A stretch of DNA of 36,999 bases from Pontibacter sp. E15-1 (GCF_022601975.1 NZ_JAKVIR010000043.1:1-36999), one strand, 5' to 3'. Positions 9,219 to 18,914 are shown, numbered from the stretch's first letter. Numbers and translations are program-made. The notes: generated by a model not told the origin, from the letters alone.

Positions 9219-12200
9219 ATGACGAAGGTTTCACTAAAAAGCGCATTATACCTCTGTATACTTTGCGCCATCACCCTGGCCTCTTGCAACAACAAGCGGT
9301 CCGGCGATCCCCGTGTGCTGGTCTTCAGCAAGACGAGCGGCTACCACCATGCCTCCATCGCAGCTGGCAACGTTGCGCTGCAGAAACTGGGACAGGAAAA
9401 CGGCTTCCAGGTAGACACCACAACCAACGCCGCTTATTTCCAGGAAGACTCTTTGGCCAAATACGCAGCCGTGATTTTCCTGAGTACCACCGGCGATGTG
9501 CTGAACAATTACCAGGAGGCCGATTTTGAGCGTTACATCCAGTCAGGTGGCGGTTTTGTGGGCATCCACGCGGCCGCCGACACCGAGTATGGCTGGGGAT
9601 GGTATGGCAGGATGGTCGGGGGGTATTTCGAGAGCCACCCCGAGCAGCAGGAGGCCGTAGTACATGTGGTAGACGCCGACAACCCCGCGACCAAGCACCT
9701 GCCAAAGGACTGGAAGCGAAAGGACGAGTGGTATAACTACAAGCAACTCAACAAAGACAACAAGGTGCTGCTCATGCTGGATGAGAAAACCTACAAAGGG
9801 GGCACCAACGGCGACAACCACCCGATTGCCTGGTACAAGGAATTTGAGGGAGGCCGCACGTTTTATACCGGTTTGGGCCATACCGATGAGTCGTACCAGG
9901 ACGCTGATTTTATGAAGCACGTGCTGGGCGGCATTAAGTACGCCATGGGCAAAAATGAGAACCTGGACTATGAGAAGGCTGCCTCTCAGCGCGTGCCGGA
10001 AAGCGACCGTTTCGTGCAGACGGTACTGAACAAGGGGGGCTTCTACGAGCCGACGGAGATGGCGATCCTGCCGAACCTGGACATCCTGGTGGCGCAGCGC
10101 CGCGGCGAGCTGATGCTCTTTAGCAAGGAAACAGGAGAAGTGACGCAGGTAGGCGCACTGGACGTGTACCACAAAACTACAGTGCCCGACGTGAACGCCG
10201 AGGAAGGCCTGATGGGCCTGGCCGCTGACCCTAACTTCAGCAAGAACAACTTCATCTACATGTATTACAGCCCGATGGACACCTCTGTGAACCGCCTGTC
10301 GCGGTTTGTGTACAAGAACGGCAAGCTCGACATGAAGTCGGAGAAGGTGATGCTGCAGCTCTACTCGCAGCGCAATATCTGCTGCCACACCGGCGGTTCC
10401 ATTGCCTTCGGGCCCGGCAACATCATGTATTTGTCTACCGGCGACAACTCCACGCCTTTCAACGAAAAGGGGCAGCCTTACGTGAACCACGGCTACGCGC
10501 CTCTGGACGACCGTCCGGGGCATGAGCAGTATGACGCCCGTCGGTCTTCGTCGAACACCAACGACCTGAGAGGCAAGATTATCCGCATTAAGGTAAAAGA
10601 AGACGGCACCTATACCATCCCGGAGGGCAACCTGTTCCCGGGTAACAACCCCAAGACGCGCCCCGAGATTTATACCATGGGCCACCGCAACCCCTACCGC
10701 ATCTCGGTAGACCAGAAAAGCGGGGCCCTGTACTGGGGCGAGGTAGGCCCTGATGCCGGTGCCGACAGTCTGGACGTGCGCGGCCCGAGAGGGTATGACG
10801 AAATGAACCAGGCACGCAAAGCCGGTAACTATGGCTGGCCGTTGTTTATCGGTGACAACTACCCGTACCACCGTTATGATTACGCCACAGGCAAGACCGG
10901 GCCGCTATATGACCCAGCCAAGCCTGTGAACGACTCTCCCAACAACACTGGTTTGCGGGAATTGCCAGCCGCACAACCCGCCATGATCTGGTACCCGTAT
11001 GCGGAGTCTCCGGACTTCCCGGAGGTAGGCACCGGCGGCCGCAACGCCATGACGGGCCCTGTCTACTATTCAGACCTCTATCCGGAGGATACCCGCTACT
11101 CGTCTTACTACGACGGCAAGCTGTTTATATATGAGTGGATGCGCGGATGGATAAAAGCCGTGACTATGCTGCCAGACGGCACCTTCGAAAAGATGGAGCC
11201 CTTTATGCCCGGCCTGAAATTGGCTGGTGCCATCGATATGGAAGTGGGCCCGGACGGAAAGCTATATATACTGGAGTACGGCTCAGGCTGGTTCGCCAAA
11301 AATGCGGATTCCGGCCTGTCGCGCATCGACTACCTGTCTGGTAACCGTCCTCCGAATATCGCCAGCATCACGGCTGACCGCATGAACGGCAAAGCGCCGC
11401 TTTCCGTGACCGTGAAAGTAGAGGCGAAAGACCCGGAGAACGACAAGATGCGCTATGTATGGAAGGTGGACAAGGAAGTGAAAGAAACCACTGAGTCAAC
11501 GCTTACCCATACCTTCGCGGCCAAAGGCGACCATACCATCAGCGTGGAGGTGTTTGACACGAACAAGGCATCCTCCAAGAGCGAGGAGCTGACTGTTTAC
11601 GCCGGAAACGAGCAGCCGCAAGTAGCCATCACGCTGCAGGGCAACAAGAGTTTCTATTTCGATAACCAGCCGGTGCAGTACCAGGTGAAGGCAACGGATG
11701 CAGACAGCGAGATAGACCCCGCCAACCTGTACATCTCCACAGATTACGTGCAAGGCAAAGACCTGGCCGGTGCCTCAATGGGCCACCAGGTGGTGTCGGA
11801 AGAGATGCTGGGCAAGAACCTGATGCTGAGCCTGGATTGCAAGGCCTGCCACGCCATCAACGACAAGTCGATAGGGCCGTCGTACACGGAGGTGGCCAAG
11901 CGCTACGCAAAAGAACGCGGTGCCCGTCAGCACCTGATCGAAAAGATCATCAAAGGCGGAAGCGGCGTTTGGGGAGAGGCGGCCATGCCTGCGCACCCGA
12001 ACCTGAAAGAGGGCGATTCGCGCCAGATCGTGCAGTGGATCATGTCGCTCAACAGTGACGGCAGCACCCGCAAGTCGTTGCCGGCAAGCGGCGAGATTGT
12101 GCCGAAGCCAGACCCGAACAAGAAGGACAACACGGTGCTGAAGCTTGTCGCCACATATACCGACCAGGGCGGAACCGGCATTAAGCCTTTGTCTGGCGGC

Positions 12201-12644
12201 ACGGTGGTATACCTGCGCAGCAGCGCCCTCGACGCAGCCGATTTCACAACTGTGGAAGGCTTTAACAAAGTCGAGTTTGGCGGAGCCACCTACCTTATAC
12301 TGCCAGGGGCACAGGGCTGGGCCAAAACGCCGCAACTCGACCTCACCAATATCGGCAGCGTGGAACTGATGGGAATCGGAAACGGGCAGGAAAGCCAGTA
12401 TAACTTTGAAGTGCGCCTGGACAAGCCAACCGGACAGAAGATCGGGGAAGGCCAAATGCGCCTGAGCGGTGAGCGGCAGCCAAACACCACCACCATCGCA
12501 CTACAGCCTGTTACCGACAACAAGATGCACGATTTCTATATCGTGGTGAAGTCAGTTGAGGGGACCTCAGGCCAGAACCATGTGCTGAAGACAGTGCGCT
12601 TTATACCCCAGTCCGGCGCATCAGCGTCCTCTGGAAAGAAATAA
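9219..12644 (+). CDS. Multidomain lipoprotein: ThuA, sugar-dehydrogenase propeller, PKD, cytochrome c, CBM6-like
   Basis: 1141 residues from ATG 9219, which gives a clean SPII signal (lipobox LASCNN, Cys23). The frame opens at 9033 but the extra 62 residues look untranslated. Domains in order: ThuA-like (about 29-250, RVLVFSKTSGYHHASI and GGGFVGIHAAADTEY); six-bladed glucose/sorbosone dehydrogenase-type beta-propeller (about 275-705, EEGLMGLAADPNF, HTGGSIAFGPG, MGHRNPYRISVD); PKD (about 710-795, GKAPLSVTVKVEAKDPE); class I cytochrome c (about 863-946, heme motif CKACH at 874-878, probable axial Met923 in AAMPAHP); and a C-terminal CBM6-like beta-sandwich (about 968-1141). It is probably exported and oxidises a sugar, passing electrons to its own heme. 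Substrate unknown. Monocistronic, closed by a strong terminator. Confidence 0.9.
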   Translation: MTKVSLKSALYLCILCAITLASCNNKRSGDPRVLVFSKTSGYHHASIAAGNVALQKLGQENGFQVDTTTNAAYFQEDSLAKYAAVIFLSTTGDVLNNYQEADFERYIQSGGGFVGIHAAADTEYGWGWYGRMVGGYFESHPEQQEAVVHVVDADNPATKHLPKDWKRKDEWYNYKQLNKDNKVLLMLDEKTYKGGTNGDNHPIAWYKEFEGGRTFYTGLGHTDESYQDADFMKHVLGGIKYAMGKNENLDYEKAASQRVPESDRFVQTVLNKGGFYEPTEMAILPNLDILVAQRRGELMLFSKETGEVTQVGALDVYHKTTVPDVNAEEGLMGLAADPNFSKNNFIYMYYSPMDTSVNRLSRFVYKNGKLDMKSEKVMLQLYSQRNICCHTGGSIAFGPGNIMYLSTGDNSTPFNEKGQPYVNHGYAPLDDRPGHEQYDARRSSSNTNDLRGKIIRIKVKEDGTYTIPEGNLFPGNNPKTRPEIYTMGHRNPYRISVDQKSGALYWGEVGPDAGADSLDVRGPRGYDEMNQARKAGNYGWPLFIGDNYPYHRYDYATGKTGPLYDPAKPVNDSPNNTGLRELPAAQPAMIWYPYAESPDFPEVGTGGRNAMTGPVYYSDLYPEDTRYSSYYDGKLFIYEWMRGWIKAVTMLPDGTFEKMEPFMPGLKLAGAIDMEVGPDGKLYILEYGSGWFAKNADSGLSRIDYLSGNRPPNIASITADRMNGKAPLSVTVKVEAKDPENDKMRYVWKVDKEVKETTESTLTHTFAAKGDHTISVEVFDTNKASSKSEELTVYAGNEQPQVAITLQGNKSFYFDNQPVQYQVKATDADSEIDPANLYISTDYVQGKDLAGASMGHQVVSEEMLGKNLMLSLDCKACHAINDKSIGPSYTEVAKRYAKERGARQHLIEKIIKGGSGVWGEAAMPAHPNLKEGDSRQIVQWIMSLNSDGSTRKSLPASGEIVPKPDPNKKDNTVLKLVATYTDQGGTGIKPLSGGTVVYLRSSALDAADFTTVEGFNKVEFGGATYLILPGAQGWAKTPQLDLTNIGSVELMGIGNGQESQYNFEVRLDKPTGQKIGEGQMRLSGERQPNTTTIALQPVTDNKMHDFYIVVKSVEGTSGQNHVLKTVRFIPQSGASASSGKK

Positions 12645-12660
12645 GCACCGCCACACAGTA

Positions 12661-12714
12661 ACCTAAAAAAGGCAACGGCTTCTCAGTTTTGGGAAGCCGT
12701 TGCCTTTTTTAGGT
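12661..12714 (+). terminator. Strong terminator with 22-bp perfect stem
   Basis: Perfect 22-bp inverted repeat (12661-12682 with 12693-12714), 10-nt loop. The stem contains A6 on the left and T6 on the right, then continues AGGT past the T-run. It lies 16 bp after the ThuA-type gene, which points to termination of that transcript. Confidence 0.9.
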
Positions 12715-13027
12715 ATGGCCTGCCAGGTATACATCCGACTGGCTGGCAATTTCCGCCTGGCAAGCCTTATTTAGGGCGCAAGGCAATAGCATGAGGAAGA
12801 GTATACATACAGAGGCCAACGGTATTTACACCGCGGTCGATAGGCCAACCGTCGGGCCTATCTTGCCCAAAGAGATATAATCGGGATTGAAAATACGGGC
12901 TAAGCTGAGAAAATAGGATGCCCGCCTTGTATGTTTACAAGGAAACGAGCATCTTACTTCTACGGGCAGTAGCCTCTCAGTTTACAAAGCAGGTTTAAAA
13001 CAGGTATGGTGGTATTGCCCTTGGCGT
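12715..13027. other. Intergenic between convergent genes
   Basis: 313 bp without a supported gene. Around 12920-12955 there is an interrupted inverted repeat (CCTTGTA with TACAAGG, flanked by GATGC and GCATC) that could terminate the minus-strand gene, but it has no clean T-run on that strand, so I do not call it a terminator. Confidence 0.4.
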
Positions 13028-16000
13028 TTACTCGATTACCAGCTTCGACTGCTTGTGACCCGATACGGATTGTGCTCTGATAAGATAGAGGCCTCGGCTC
13101 ATGCCATTGTGTATGCGTATCTCTGATCTGGAGGCACCGTGCTTATCAGTGACCAGTGGAACAGACGTGACAAGACGACCCGACTCATCATGCAGGGTGA
13201 GGGTGACAGCTTCATTTTCAGCGAAGTTTCTCAACTCCACATACACCCTATCACTAGAATTTGGGTTGGGATATACCTTCAGCTGTAAAACGTCGTTTTG
13301 ATCTTCTTCAGCAGTGGCAGACAGCTTGGCCTCCTTCGTGTTCTGTACCGTTTCCTCAGAGACTTTTTCGATTTCTATGGCTGAAATGATCGCATTGTTC
13401 ACCTCAGAGATAAAGGAAATACTGAGGGAGTCGTCGGTCACCAGAACATCCTCAAAGGTTTTCACCACGGCCTTGCCCACTCCGTCCTGTTTGTAGATGT
13501 CATAGTTGCTCAGCACCCGCTTACCTTCCAGGTCCACATGAAAGACGCGTTTGCCGGCCCCGCCCGCAACACTCCCAGGCGCACCGAAATAGGGCTCCAC
13601 GAAGTGCAACCTTACCCGGTACAGGCCTCCGCTGCTTACCGGAATGCTGAAGCTGAGAGGGGCCTCGGGTAAGGCATACCTGTAGTGCAGGTACAGACTG
13701 TCATCCACAGTTCCCTCCACATCGAAAACCTTAGACGTGACAACTCCCCCGCTGAAGAAGACATCGCCACTCCATACTCGTGAAAGGCTGTCTGTGAACG
13801 GGAGGCCACCTACGTTGATGCGAATGTTGGCCTGCACGTTCGGACGGATATCCACAGGGGTATAGGCCTCAAGGTGTATAGTTTGCCCCTGTACAGTGGC
13901 AATGACAGCCCTGTCCGCCTCTATTCTGTAAACGGAGTCTTCCCTTAATTGCAGCATAAATCCGCAGTATAGGCTGAAGGTTACGTCAGCAGCACCGTCA
14001 TTATTCAGGTCAATGCCCGTCCCCTCGCCCCCGGCAGAGGTTCTGCCTACGTAGGTATTCCCCCTGACCCTTCCCACAAGCGTGGAGAAATCATTTCCCG
14101 AAGAGCGATAGCTCTTCCGGACGGCTTCTGCGGAAGGGTCCCCCGGGCCGCGTGGGTAGATAAACGTGACATTTGCGGGAGTATCAGAAACCATTCTCAC
14201 CGGAAGCAAGTCCCCATACGAGCTCCTCCGTACAGCGTCCGTGGCTGTTATAGTCGGTGAGGGATGCAAGGCGATGAAGTTCTGCTGATCTGCTTCACCG
14301 GGAAAGGACACGCTTGCCATGTGTGGTGTCATACTGGTGTCAAGGCTGTCGGCGCCGTCAAACGTCAGTAGGGGCCACGTGATGCCATACTCAGTTGCAG
14401 TTGAGCCAGAGGTAAGCGTGGAGAGGATACCGTCAGGGGTAACGGTGAAATCATTCGTAAAGGCAGGGCCTACTTCCCCTTTTTTAGGCCGGTATTCCAC
14501 CCGGCAGCGCACTAGCAGCGGATGTGTGAACTGGGTCGTGAAGAAAGCCTCGTAACGGTCGGGCAGGCTAGCCAACCGGATCCACTCACCGTCTTCCAGG
14601 AAGGTCGGGGCAAAAGAGACCCCCAGTCTGTGTTTTGTTTCCCTCACCCCATCCGACGGCCCGAGGCGGGAGTCCCATCCCGTCCTGCCGAGACGCACTA
14701 CTCCCAGGGCTGTCCAGTACTGGCTGTAAGCGGATGCCGCAGATCCCCGCAGGCTAACCTGCATCTGCATGCCTCCTGCATTTGCGACCGCTGTTGCCAA
14801 GCCCAGGTCACTGACGAGGGTGTAGCCCCCTATCTCGTTGGGGGCAGGTTGTTCCGGTATGTCGGAGACGTGTCTCAGGTAATTCTCTGCCATGTGATAC
14901 ATCATGTAGCCATTGTAGTTGGTGAAATGGCTATAGGGGGCATACCGGGTTCTTTCTGCCGGGTCAAAATGGTTTTTGGTGACCGAGTACGTGCCATCCG
15001 CTCTTCTCCACCGCTGCACACTCTCAAAACCCAGTGCGGCGGCACGACGGTACTGGCCTGCCAAGCGCACATCTCCCTCCTGATGCACTAGCTCTGCCAT
15101 TGTTTCATATCCGTTCGCCAGGACGATGTCATTCCAGGTGTGGTTGCCGCTGCGCCCCCCGGCAACACCCTGGCCTGAGGGATCCTGCAACAAAAGGCTG
15201 GATTGGGTTCCTTTTTTCAGGGCATCCAGCATGTCGTTTCGGGAGGCTCCGTCGTATCCCTCAGCAACCATTGCAAGAAGGTTGCCCCTTGCTGCCGATT
15301 CATAAGGCCACGTATCCGGGTCGCTGGAAGTGTCGCGGTAAAAATTCCACGGGTTCCTTGTCAGCCGGCTTTTTTGCGTGCTTTCCCAGTTTCTTTCCAC
15401 CCAGCCGACCCCGGCGGCTTTGTTTATGAATCCGTTTTTTGCACGGTACCATTCCCCCTTCATTGCATAAGTTCTCCAGTTATGGGTCGGCCCTCGGAGG
15501 ATTGCCTCTACAGGCATTTCCATCCTTTTCTTCCATGCCAGGAGCTGTGATGTGGAAACGTGTGAAGCATAAAGGGGAATGGCGCTGGCAAGGGGCGCCA
15601 GAAAGAACTCACCGTGGTTATCCGGTATAGATTTGCTCCCACCGGCCACGTCGGCGGTGGCGCTGTTCATGGCAGCCACGCCTGCAGCCAGTAAATCCAT
15701 AGCGCGACCCGCCGAAAGCAAAGTGCCCACGGCATAGGCAAAATAAGGCGTGGCATACTGAATCTCACTGTGACTGTAGGGGTCGATGACAGCTCCCTTG
15801 GAATTCTGGAACTTCACGCTCGCGCGCACGATTCCCTCCACCCTGTCCAGGTACGCCTCTCGTGATATGTTAAGGGGTTGCCACGGCCTTGCCGTTAAAT
15901 GGTATTTTACTTCAGGAAGTGAGGAAGGAGCTCCTGCCACCTGCGCCAGACTGTTTCCGATAAACAGCACAAATGGAATCAAGACAAATATAAATCTACC

Positions 16001-16066
16001 CACTAATGCCAGATTACTTATGGATGTTCTTTGGGGGAGGTACGGCCTGAGCCTTTTTTTATGCAT
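13028..16066 (-). CDS. T9SS-exported protein: unassigned enzyme-like region plus malectin domain
   Basis: 1012 residues. Signal anchor/peptide at about 19-42 (LALVGRFIFVLIPFVLFIGN, then SLAQ). Residues about 50-420 are rich in helices and aromatic/His clusters (DPYSHSEIQYATPYFAYAVG, DNHGEFFLAP, GNHTWNDIVLANGYETMAE, YAPYSHFTNYNGYMMYHM), as in alpha/alpha-toroid polysaccharide lyases or hydrolases. Residues about 430-740 look like beta-sandwich. I cannot assign a CAZy family. Residues about 747-901 are a malectin-type domain (INVGGLPFTDS, YRVRLHFVEPYFGAPGS, FHVDLEGKRVL, FEDVLVTDDSLSISF). Residues about 929-1012 are a Por/T9SS type A sorting domain (LKVYPNP, GRLV, GLYLIRA, KLVIE). Expected location is the cell surface or medium, acting on a polysaccharide. 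That last role is inference. Confidence 0.85.
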   Translation of the reverse strand: MHKKRLRPYLPQRTSISNLALVGRFIFVLIPFVLFIGNSLAQVAGAPSSLPEVKYHLTARPWQPLNISREAYLDRVEGIVRASVKFQNSKGAVIDPYSHSEIQYATPYFAYAVGTLLSAGRAMDLLAAGVAAMNSATADVAGGSKSIPDNHGEFFLAPLASAIPLYASHVSTSQLLAWKKRMEMPVEAILRGPTHNWRTYAMKGEWYRAKNGFINKAAGVGWVERNWESTQKSRLTRNPWNFYRDTSSDPDTWPYESAARGNLLAMVAEGYDGASRNDMLDALKKGTQSSLLLQDPSGQGVAGGRSGNHTWNDIVLANGYETMAELVHQEGDVRLAGQYRRAAALGFESVQRWRRADGTYSVTKNHFDPAERTRYAPYSHFTNYNGYMMYHMAENYLRHVSDIPEQPAPNEIGGYTLVSDLGLATAVANAGGMQMQVSLRGSAASAYSQYWTALGVVRLGRTGWDSRLGPSDGVRETKHRLGVSFAPTFLEDGEWIRLASLPDRYEAFFTTQFTHPLLVRCRVEYRPKKGEVGPAFTNDFTVTPDGILSTLTSGSTATEYGITWPLLTFDGADSLDTSMTPHMASVSFPGEADQQNFIALHPSPTITATDAVRRSSYGDLLPVRMVSDTPANVTFIYPRGPGDPSAEAVRKSYRSSGNDFSTLVGRVRGNTYVGRTSAGGEGTGIDLNNDGAADVTFSLYCGFMLQLREDSVYRIEADRAVIATVQGQTIHLEAYTPVDIRPNVQANIRINVGGLPFTDSLSRVWSGDVFFSGGVVTSKVFDVEGTVDDSLYLHYRYALPEAPLSFSIPVSSGGLYRVRLHFVEPYFGAPGSVAGGAGKRVFHVDLEGKRVLSNYDIYKQDGVGKAVVKTFEDVLVTDDSLSISFISEVNNAIISAIEIEKVSEETVQNTKEAKLSATAEEDQNDVLQLKVYPNPNSSDRVYVELRNFAENEAVTLTLHDESGRLVTSVPLVTDKHGASRSEIRIHNGMSRGLYLIRAQSVSGHKQSKLVIE

Positions 16067-16640
16067 CTGTTTTATTTACAAGTGGTTAGATTTTTAATAA
16101 ATTAATCACACATACGCTCTTTTCTTGTATAAGTATAATTTTACAGGAGATATTTATATGATGGTGCTTTAAAAAGTATAATGGAGAAAAAAACAGCAGA
16201 GAGTTGTTAGAAAAGGATGTGTGCTACGAATCCAGATTTATTGTCCTCACTGCTACAGCTTTAAGATAGTCAAGAATGGCAAATAAAATATGGGCAATCA
16301 TCCATCAGGCACATTACGAACCATAAACAGAAGGATAATGCGCAGAACAACATGCATTTCTAAAGCAAAAAACCAATCATTTACCTGCTATAAGCATCAT
16401 GCTATTTAAACCAACACAATAAATATAATCTTAAGTAACAGGGAACAGCTTTCTTTATACCGATTGTATGTATCCCAAATCCAGGTTGTAGCATTATGTT
16501 CCCGGTTTTTCCGGGAGACACATACCACGGGCGTGGAGATAAAAGCCATCGGGTACTCTCAATATAAACAGTTAATACATATATTTCCTGCCACAAGGCG
16601 TTATCAGGTTGTCTATTCAAAATTACAAGCTATACTACTA
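16067..16640. other. AT-rich divergent intergenic region, no gene seen
   Basis: 574 bp between the minus-strand T9SS gene and the plus-strand SDR gene, clearly more AT-rich than its flanks. It should hold both promoters. I found no good TAnnTTTG element on either strand. The reading frames through it (for example 16402-16620 minus and the upstream extension of the SDR frame from 16464) have no domain signal. Confidence 0.45.
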
Positions 16641-17420
16641 ATGAAAGAATATTATACCGCTAAAACTGTATTGATTACGGGCGGTGCGCAGGGTATAGGC
16701 CTGGGTATGGCGCAGACTTTCGCGCAAGCAGGAGCCAGGGTCGTGCTGGCTGATAAAGACGCTGAAGCCGGAGCGGAAGCACTGCAGCGACTCTCCAAAC
16801 AGAACCTTCAGGCACAGTACATTCCATGCGATGTGGCCTCTGAAGAACAAGTGAGCGCACTGTTGCGCCAGGTAGCCGAAGCGTATGGCCAACTGGATGC
16901 CCTGGTGAATAACGCTGGTATAGCAGACCCGTTCGTAGGATCGCTGCAAGAGATGGAGATGGCCGAATTTGACCGGGTGCTGGCCGTGAACCTGCGGGGG
17001 CCGCTGCTCTGTGCCAAATATGCGCTTCCACTGTTGCAAAGAGCCGAACACCCAGCCATTCTGAACATCTCCAGCACGCGCGCCTTCATGTCTGAGCCCA
17101 ACACCTTTCCGTACTCCGCCTCGAAGGGTGGGCTGGAGGCCCTCACGCATTCGCTGGCAGTGAGCCTTACCGCTGAGCGCATTAGGGTAAACGCCATTGC
17201 GCCCGGCTGGATCGAGGTGGGGGAGTGGCAAAAGAAAAGCCGGCGGCACACGCCGCAGCACGCTGCCCACGACAAGGAGCAGCACCCTGTCGGGCGGGTA
17301 GGTATGCCCGAAGATATCGCGGAGGCGGCCCTGTTTCTCTGCTCGGATAAAGCCGGTTTCATAACGGGGCAAACGCTCACCATCGACGGGGGTATGACCG
17401 TGAGAATGATTTATAGTTAA
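16641..17420 (+). CDS. Short-chain dehydrogenase/reductase (classical SDR)
   Basis: 259 residues from ATG 16641. The frame is open from 16464, but the Rossmann fold begins right after this Met, so the shorter start is chosen. NAD(P)-binding TGGAQGIG at 13-20, Asp38 at the end of strand beta-2 (VLADKD) suggesting NAD preference, CDVAS near 63, NNAG at 90-93, catalytic Ser144 or Ser145, Tyr158 and Lys162 (YSASK), then PGWIEV and the C-terminal TGQTLTIDGGMTV. It is a complete cytoplasmic oxidoreductase of the 3-oxoacyl-ACP-reductase-like group. The actual alcohol/ketone substrate cannot be told. It is followed after 108 bp by a DsbA-like gene on the same strand. Confidence 0.9.
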   Translation: MKEYYTAKTVLITGGAQGIGLGMAQTFAQAGARVVLADKDAEAGAEALQRLSKQNLQAQYIPCDVASEEQVSALLRQVAEAYGQLDALVNNAGIADPFVGSLQEMEMAEFDRVLAVNLRGPLLCAKYALPLLQRAEHPAILNISSTRAFMSEPNTFPYSASKGGLEALTHSLAVSLTAERIRVNAIAPGWIEVGEWQKKSRRHTPQHAAHDKEQHPVGRVGMPEDIAEAALFLCSDKAGFITGQTLTIDGGMTVRMIYS

Positions 17421-17528
17421 GCTCTATTTGGAGTCTCCGCCAGCCATGGAGGCGGCTCTCATTGTTGCCACGCACACAACTCTAAGTCACGGGCTGCGGT
17501 AAAACAGTTCAACCAAGACAAGACATGT

Positions 17529-18173
17529 ATGATGCACGCGCCTCCTGCCCCCATACTTCTATATGTCACCAACCCCATGTGCGCCTGGTGCTATGGTTTT
17601 ACGCCGGTGGTGCGCCGCCTGCATGCGCTTTGGCACGGGCGGCTGAAGGTGAAGGTATGCTTCGGTGATGTGCAGGCAACCGCCGCCGAGCCGCTCAGTC
17701 GCCAGGAAAAAGGCAGTATGGCCGTGAGCTGGCACCGCGTGCAGGAAGAGGCCTATCTCCCATTCGATTTCCGCTTTTTTACACGGGCAGACTTTGTGTA
17801 CAATACCGAGCCTGCTTGCCGTGCCCTGCTTTGTGTGCGGCTTCTGCGGCCCGTCCTGACCCTGGAGGTGCTGCGGGCGTTTCACTCTGCCTTTTATGCC
17901 GACGGCCTGGACCTTAAAGACACGGCGGTGCTGGTGCACCTGGTGGGGCTGTTTGGCATCAGGGAGAATCTGTTTCTGGCGCTTTTTGAGTCAGACGAGA
18001 TTATGCGCCAACTGGAAGAGGAATTTGATTATGTGGATGAGCTAGGAGCGGATACCTTCCCAAGCCTGTTTCTGCAGACAAAGCAAGGGTTTGAGAAATT
18101 GGCGGATGGGTATGTGCCGCTGCATAACCTGGAACAACGCCTGCTTCAGGCACTGGCGCAAACGAAGACGTAA
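17529..18173 (+). CDS. DsbA/FrnE-family thioredoxin-fold protein
   Basis: 214 residues (ATG 17529, with a second ATG at 17532). Thioredoxin fold with the CxxC motif as CAWC at residues 18-21 in NPMCAWCYGF, the form seen in FrnE/DsbA-like cytoplasmic proteins. The helical insertion follows, and the cis-Pro region is probably ADTFPSLFL near residue 178. There is no signal peptide, so it is probably cytoplasmic. The family includes disulfide oxidoreductases/isomerases and the HCCA isomerase group. The precise activity is not predictable. It is on the same strand as the SDR gene. Confidence 0.8.
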   Translation: MMHAPPAPILLYVTNPMCAWCYGFTPVVRRLHALWHGRLKVKVCFGDVQATAAEPLSRQEKGSMAVSWHRVQEEAYLPFDFRFFTRADFVYNTEPACRALLCVRLLRPVLTLEVLRAFHSAFYADGLDLKDTAVLVHLVGLFGIRENLFLALFESDEIMRQLEEEFDYVDELGADTFPSLFLQTKQGFEKLADGYVPLHNLEQRLLQALAQTKT

Positions 18174-18363
18174 AGTGGCTTAACAGCCCGTTTTGCTGTA
18201 TTTGGGTTAAGCGGTATTATTTATATAGTCAGTGTGAATTATTATTTAGTAAAGCTAAAAATAATCTCAGAATAGGTAAACCTGAAAGGCCGTTTTAATG
18301 TATATATTAAAATATCATTATATTACATGATTAAGCGACAGTTCCTGACAGACACCTTATATT

Positions 18364-18723
18364 ATGCGTAGCAGAACATCAACCAACCAAGTAAATGAGT
18401 ACATCAATTCCCTGGCGCCCGAGAAGCAAAAACTGGCTTTAGCAGTCAGGCGCATCATCAAAGGATCAGTGGCCCACCTGGAAGAGAGCGTGCGCTGGGA
18501 TTGCGCCTGTTATTTCTTCTATGGGCCAGTTTGCTACTTTGCTTCCTCGCGCAGCGGCATCCATTTCGGCTTTTTCAGGGGGAAAGAGCTGTCGGACCCG
18601 CACCGCAGGCTGGTAAGCCGCAACGGCCAGAATCCGCACATCAAAATCCGGACACTGGAGGACATTGATGAAGAGTATTTTGGCAACCTGATCCGCGAGG
18701 CGGTGCACCTGAACCAAAATTAG
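18364..18723 (+). CDS. DUF1801 (YdhG-like) small protein
   Basis: 119 residues. It has the features of the DUF1801/YdhG-like alpha-beta family: N-terminal helix VNEYINSLAPEKQKLALAVRRII, the EESVRWDCACYFFYGPVCYFAS core strand pair, GIHFGFFRGKEL and a C-terminal helix. The family has no established biochemical role. It stands alone in a 740-bp gap between the DsbA-like gene and the convergent zinc transporter. The upstream 190 bp are AT-rich. Confidence 0.75.
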   Translation: MRSRTSTNQVNEYINSLAPEKQKLALAVRRIIKGSVAHLEESVRWDCACYFFYGPVCYFASSRSGIHFGFFRGKELSDPHRRLVSRNGQNPHIKIRTLEDIDEEYFGNLIREAVHLNQN

Positions 18724-18914
18724 GGCAGCGGCTTTGGGGAAGCCGACTGAGGTATAACAACAGACAGCTTTTAGGGCTGGCGGTGGCTTTCGGGGGAAAC
18801 GACCAGCGCCAGCTTCCTGAATCATACGTCTGGTGTGACCCGGCGAGCCGCATAAGGGAGACTTCCAGAAATTCACCTTGGGGTGCGGGTATGTACTGCC
18901 TGCTGGCCAGTATC

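Noticed and set aside
9543..10871. 442-residue minus-strand frame opposite the ThuA-type gene
   Set aside because: Val/Arg/His-rich antisense shadow without any recognisable motif. The sense strand carries a full multidomain protein.
12917..12955. Interrupted inverted repeat as terminator of the T9SS gene
   Set aside because: Arms are broken and there is no T-run on the minus strand, so evidence is too weak.
16464..16640. 59-residue N-terminal extension of the SDR protein
   Set aside because: The Rossmann strand starts right after Met at 16641, and the extension has atypical composition and no signal or domain.
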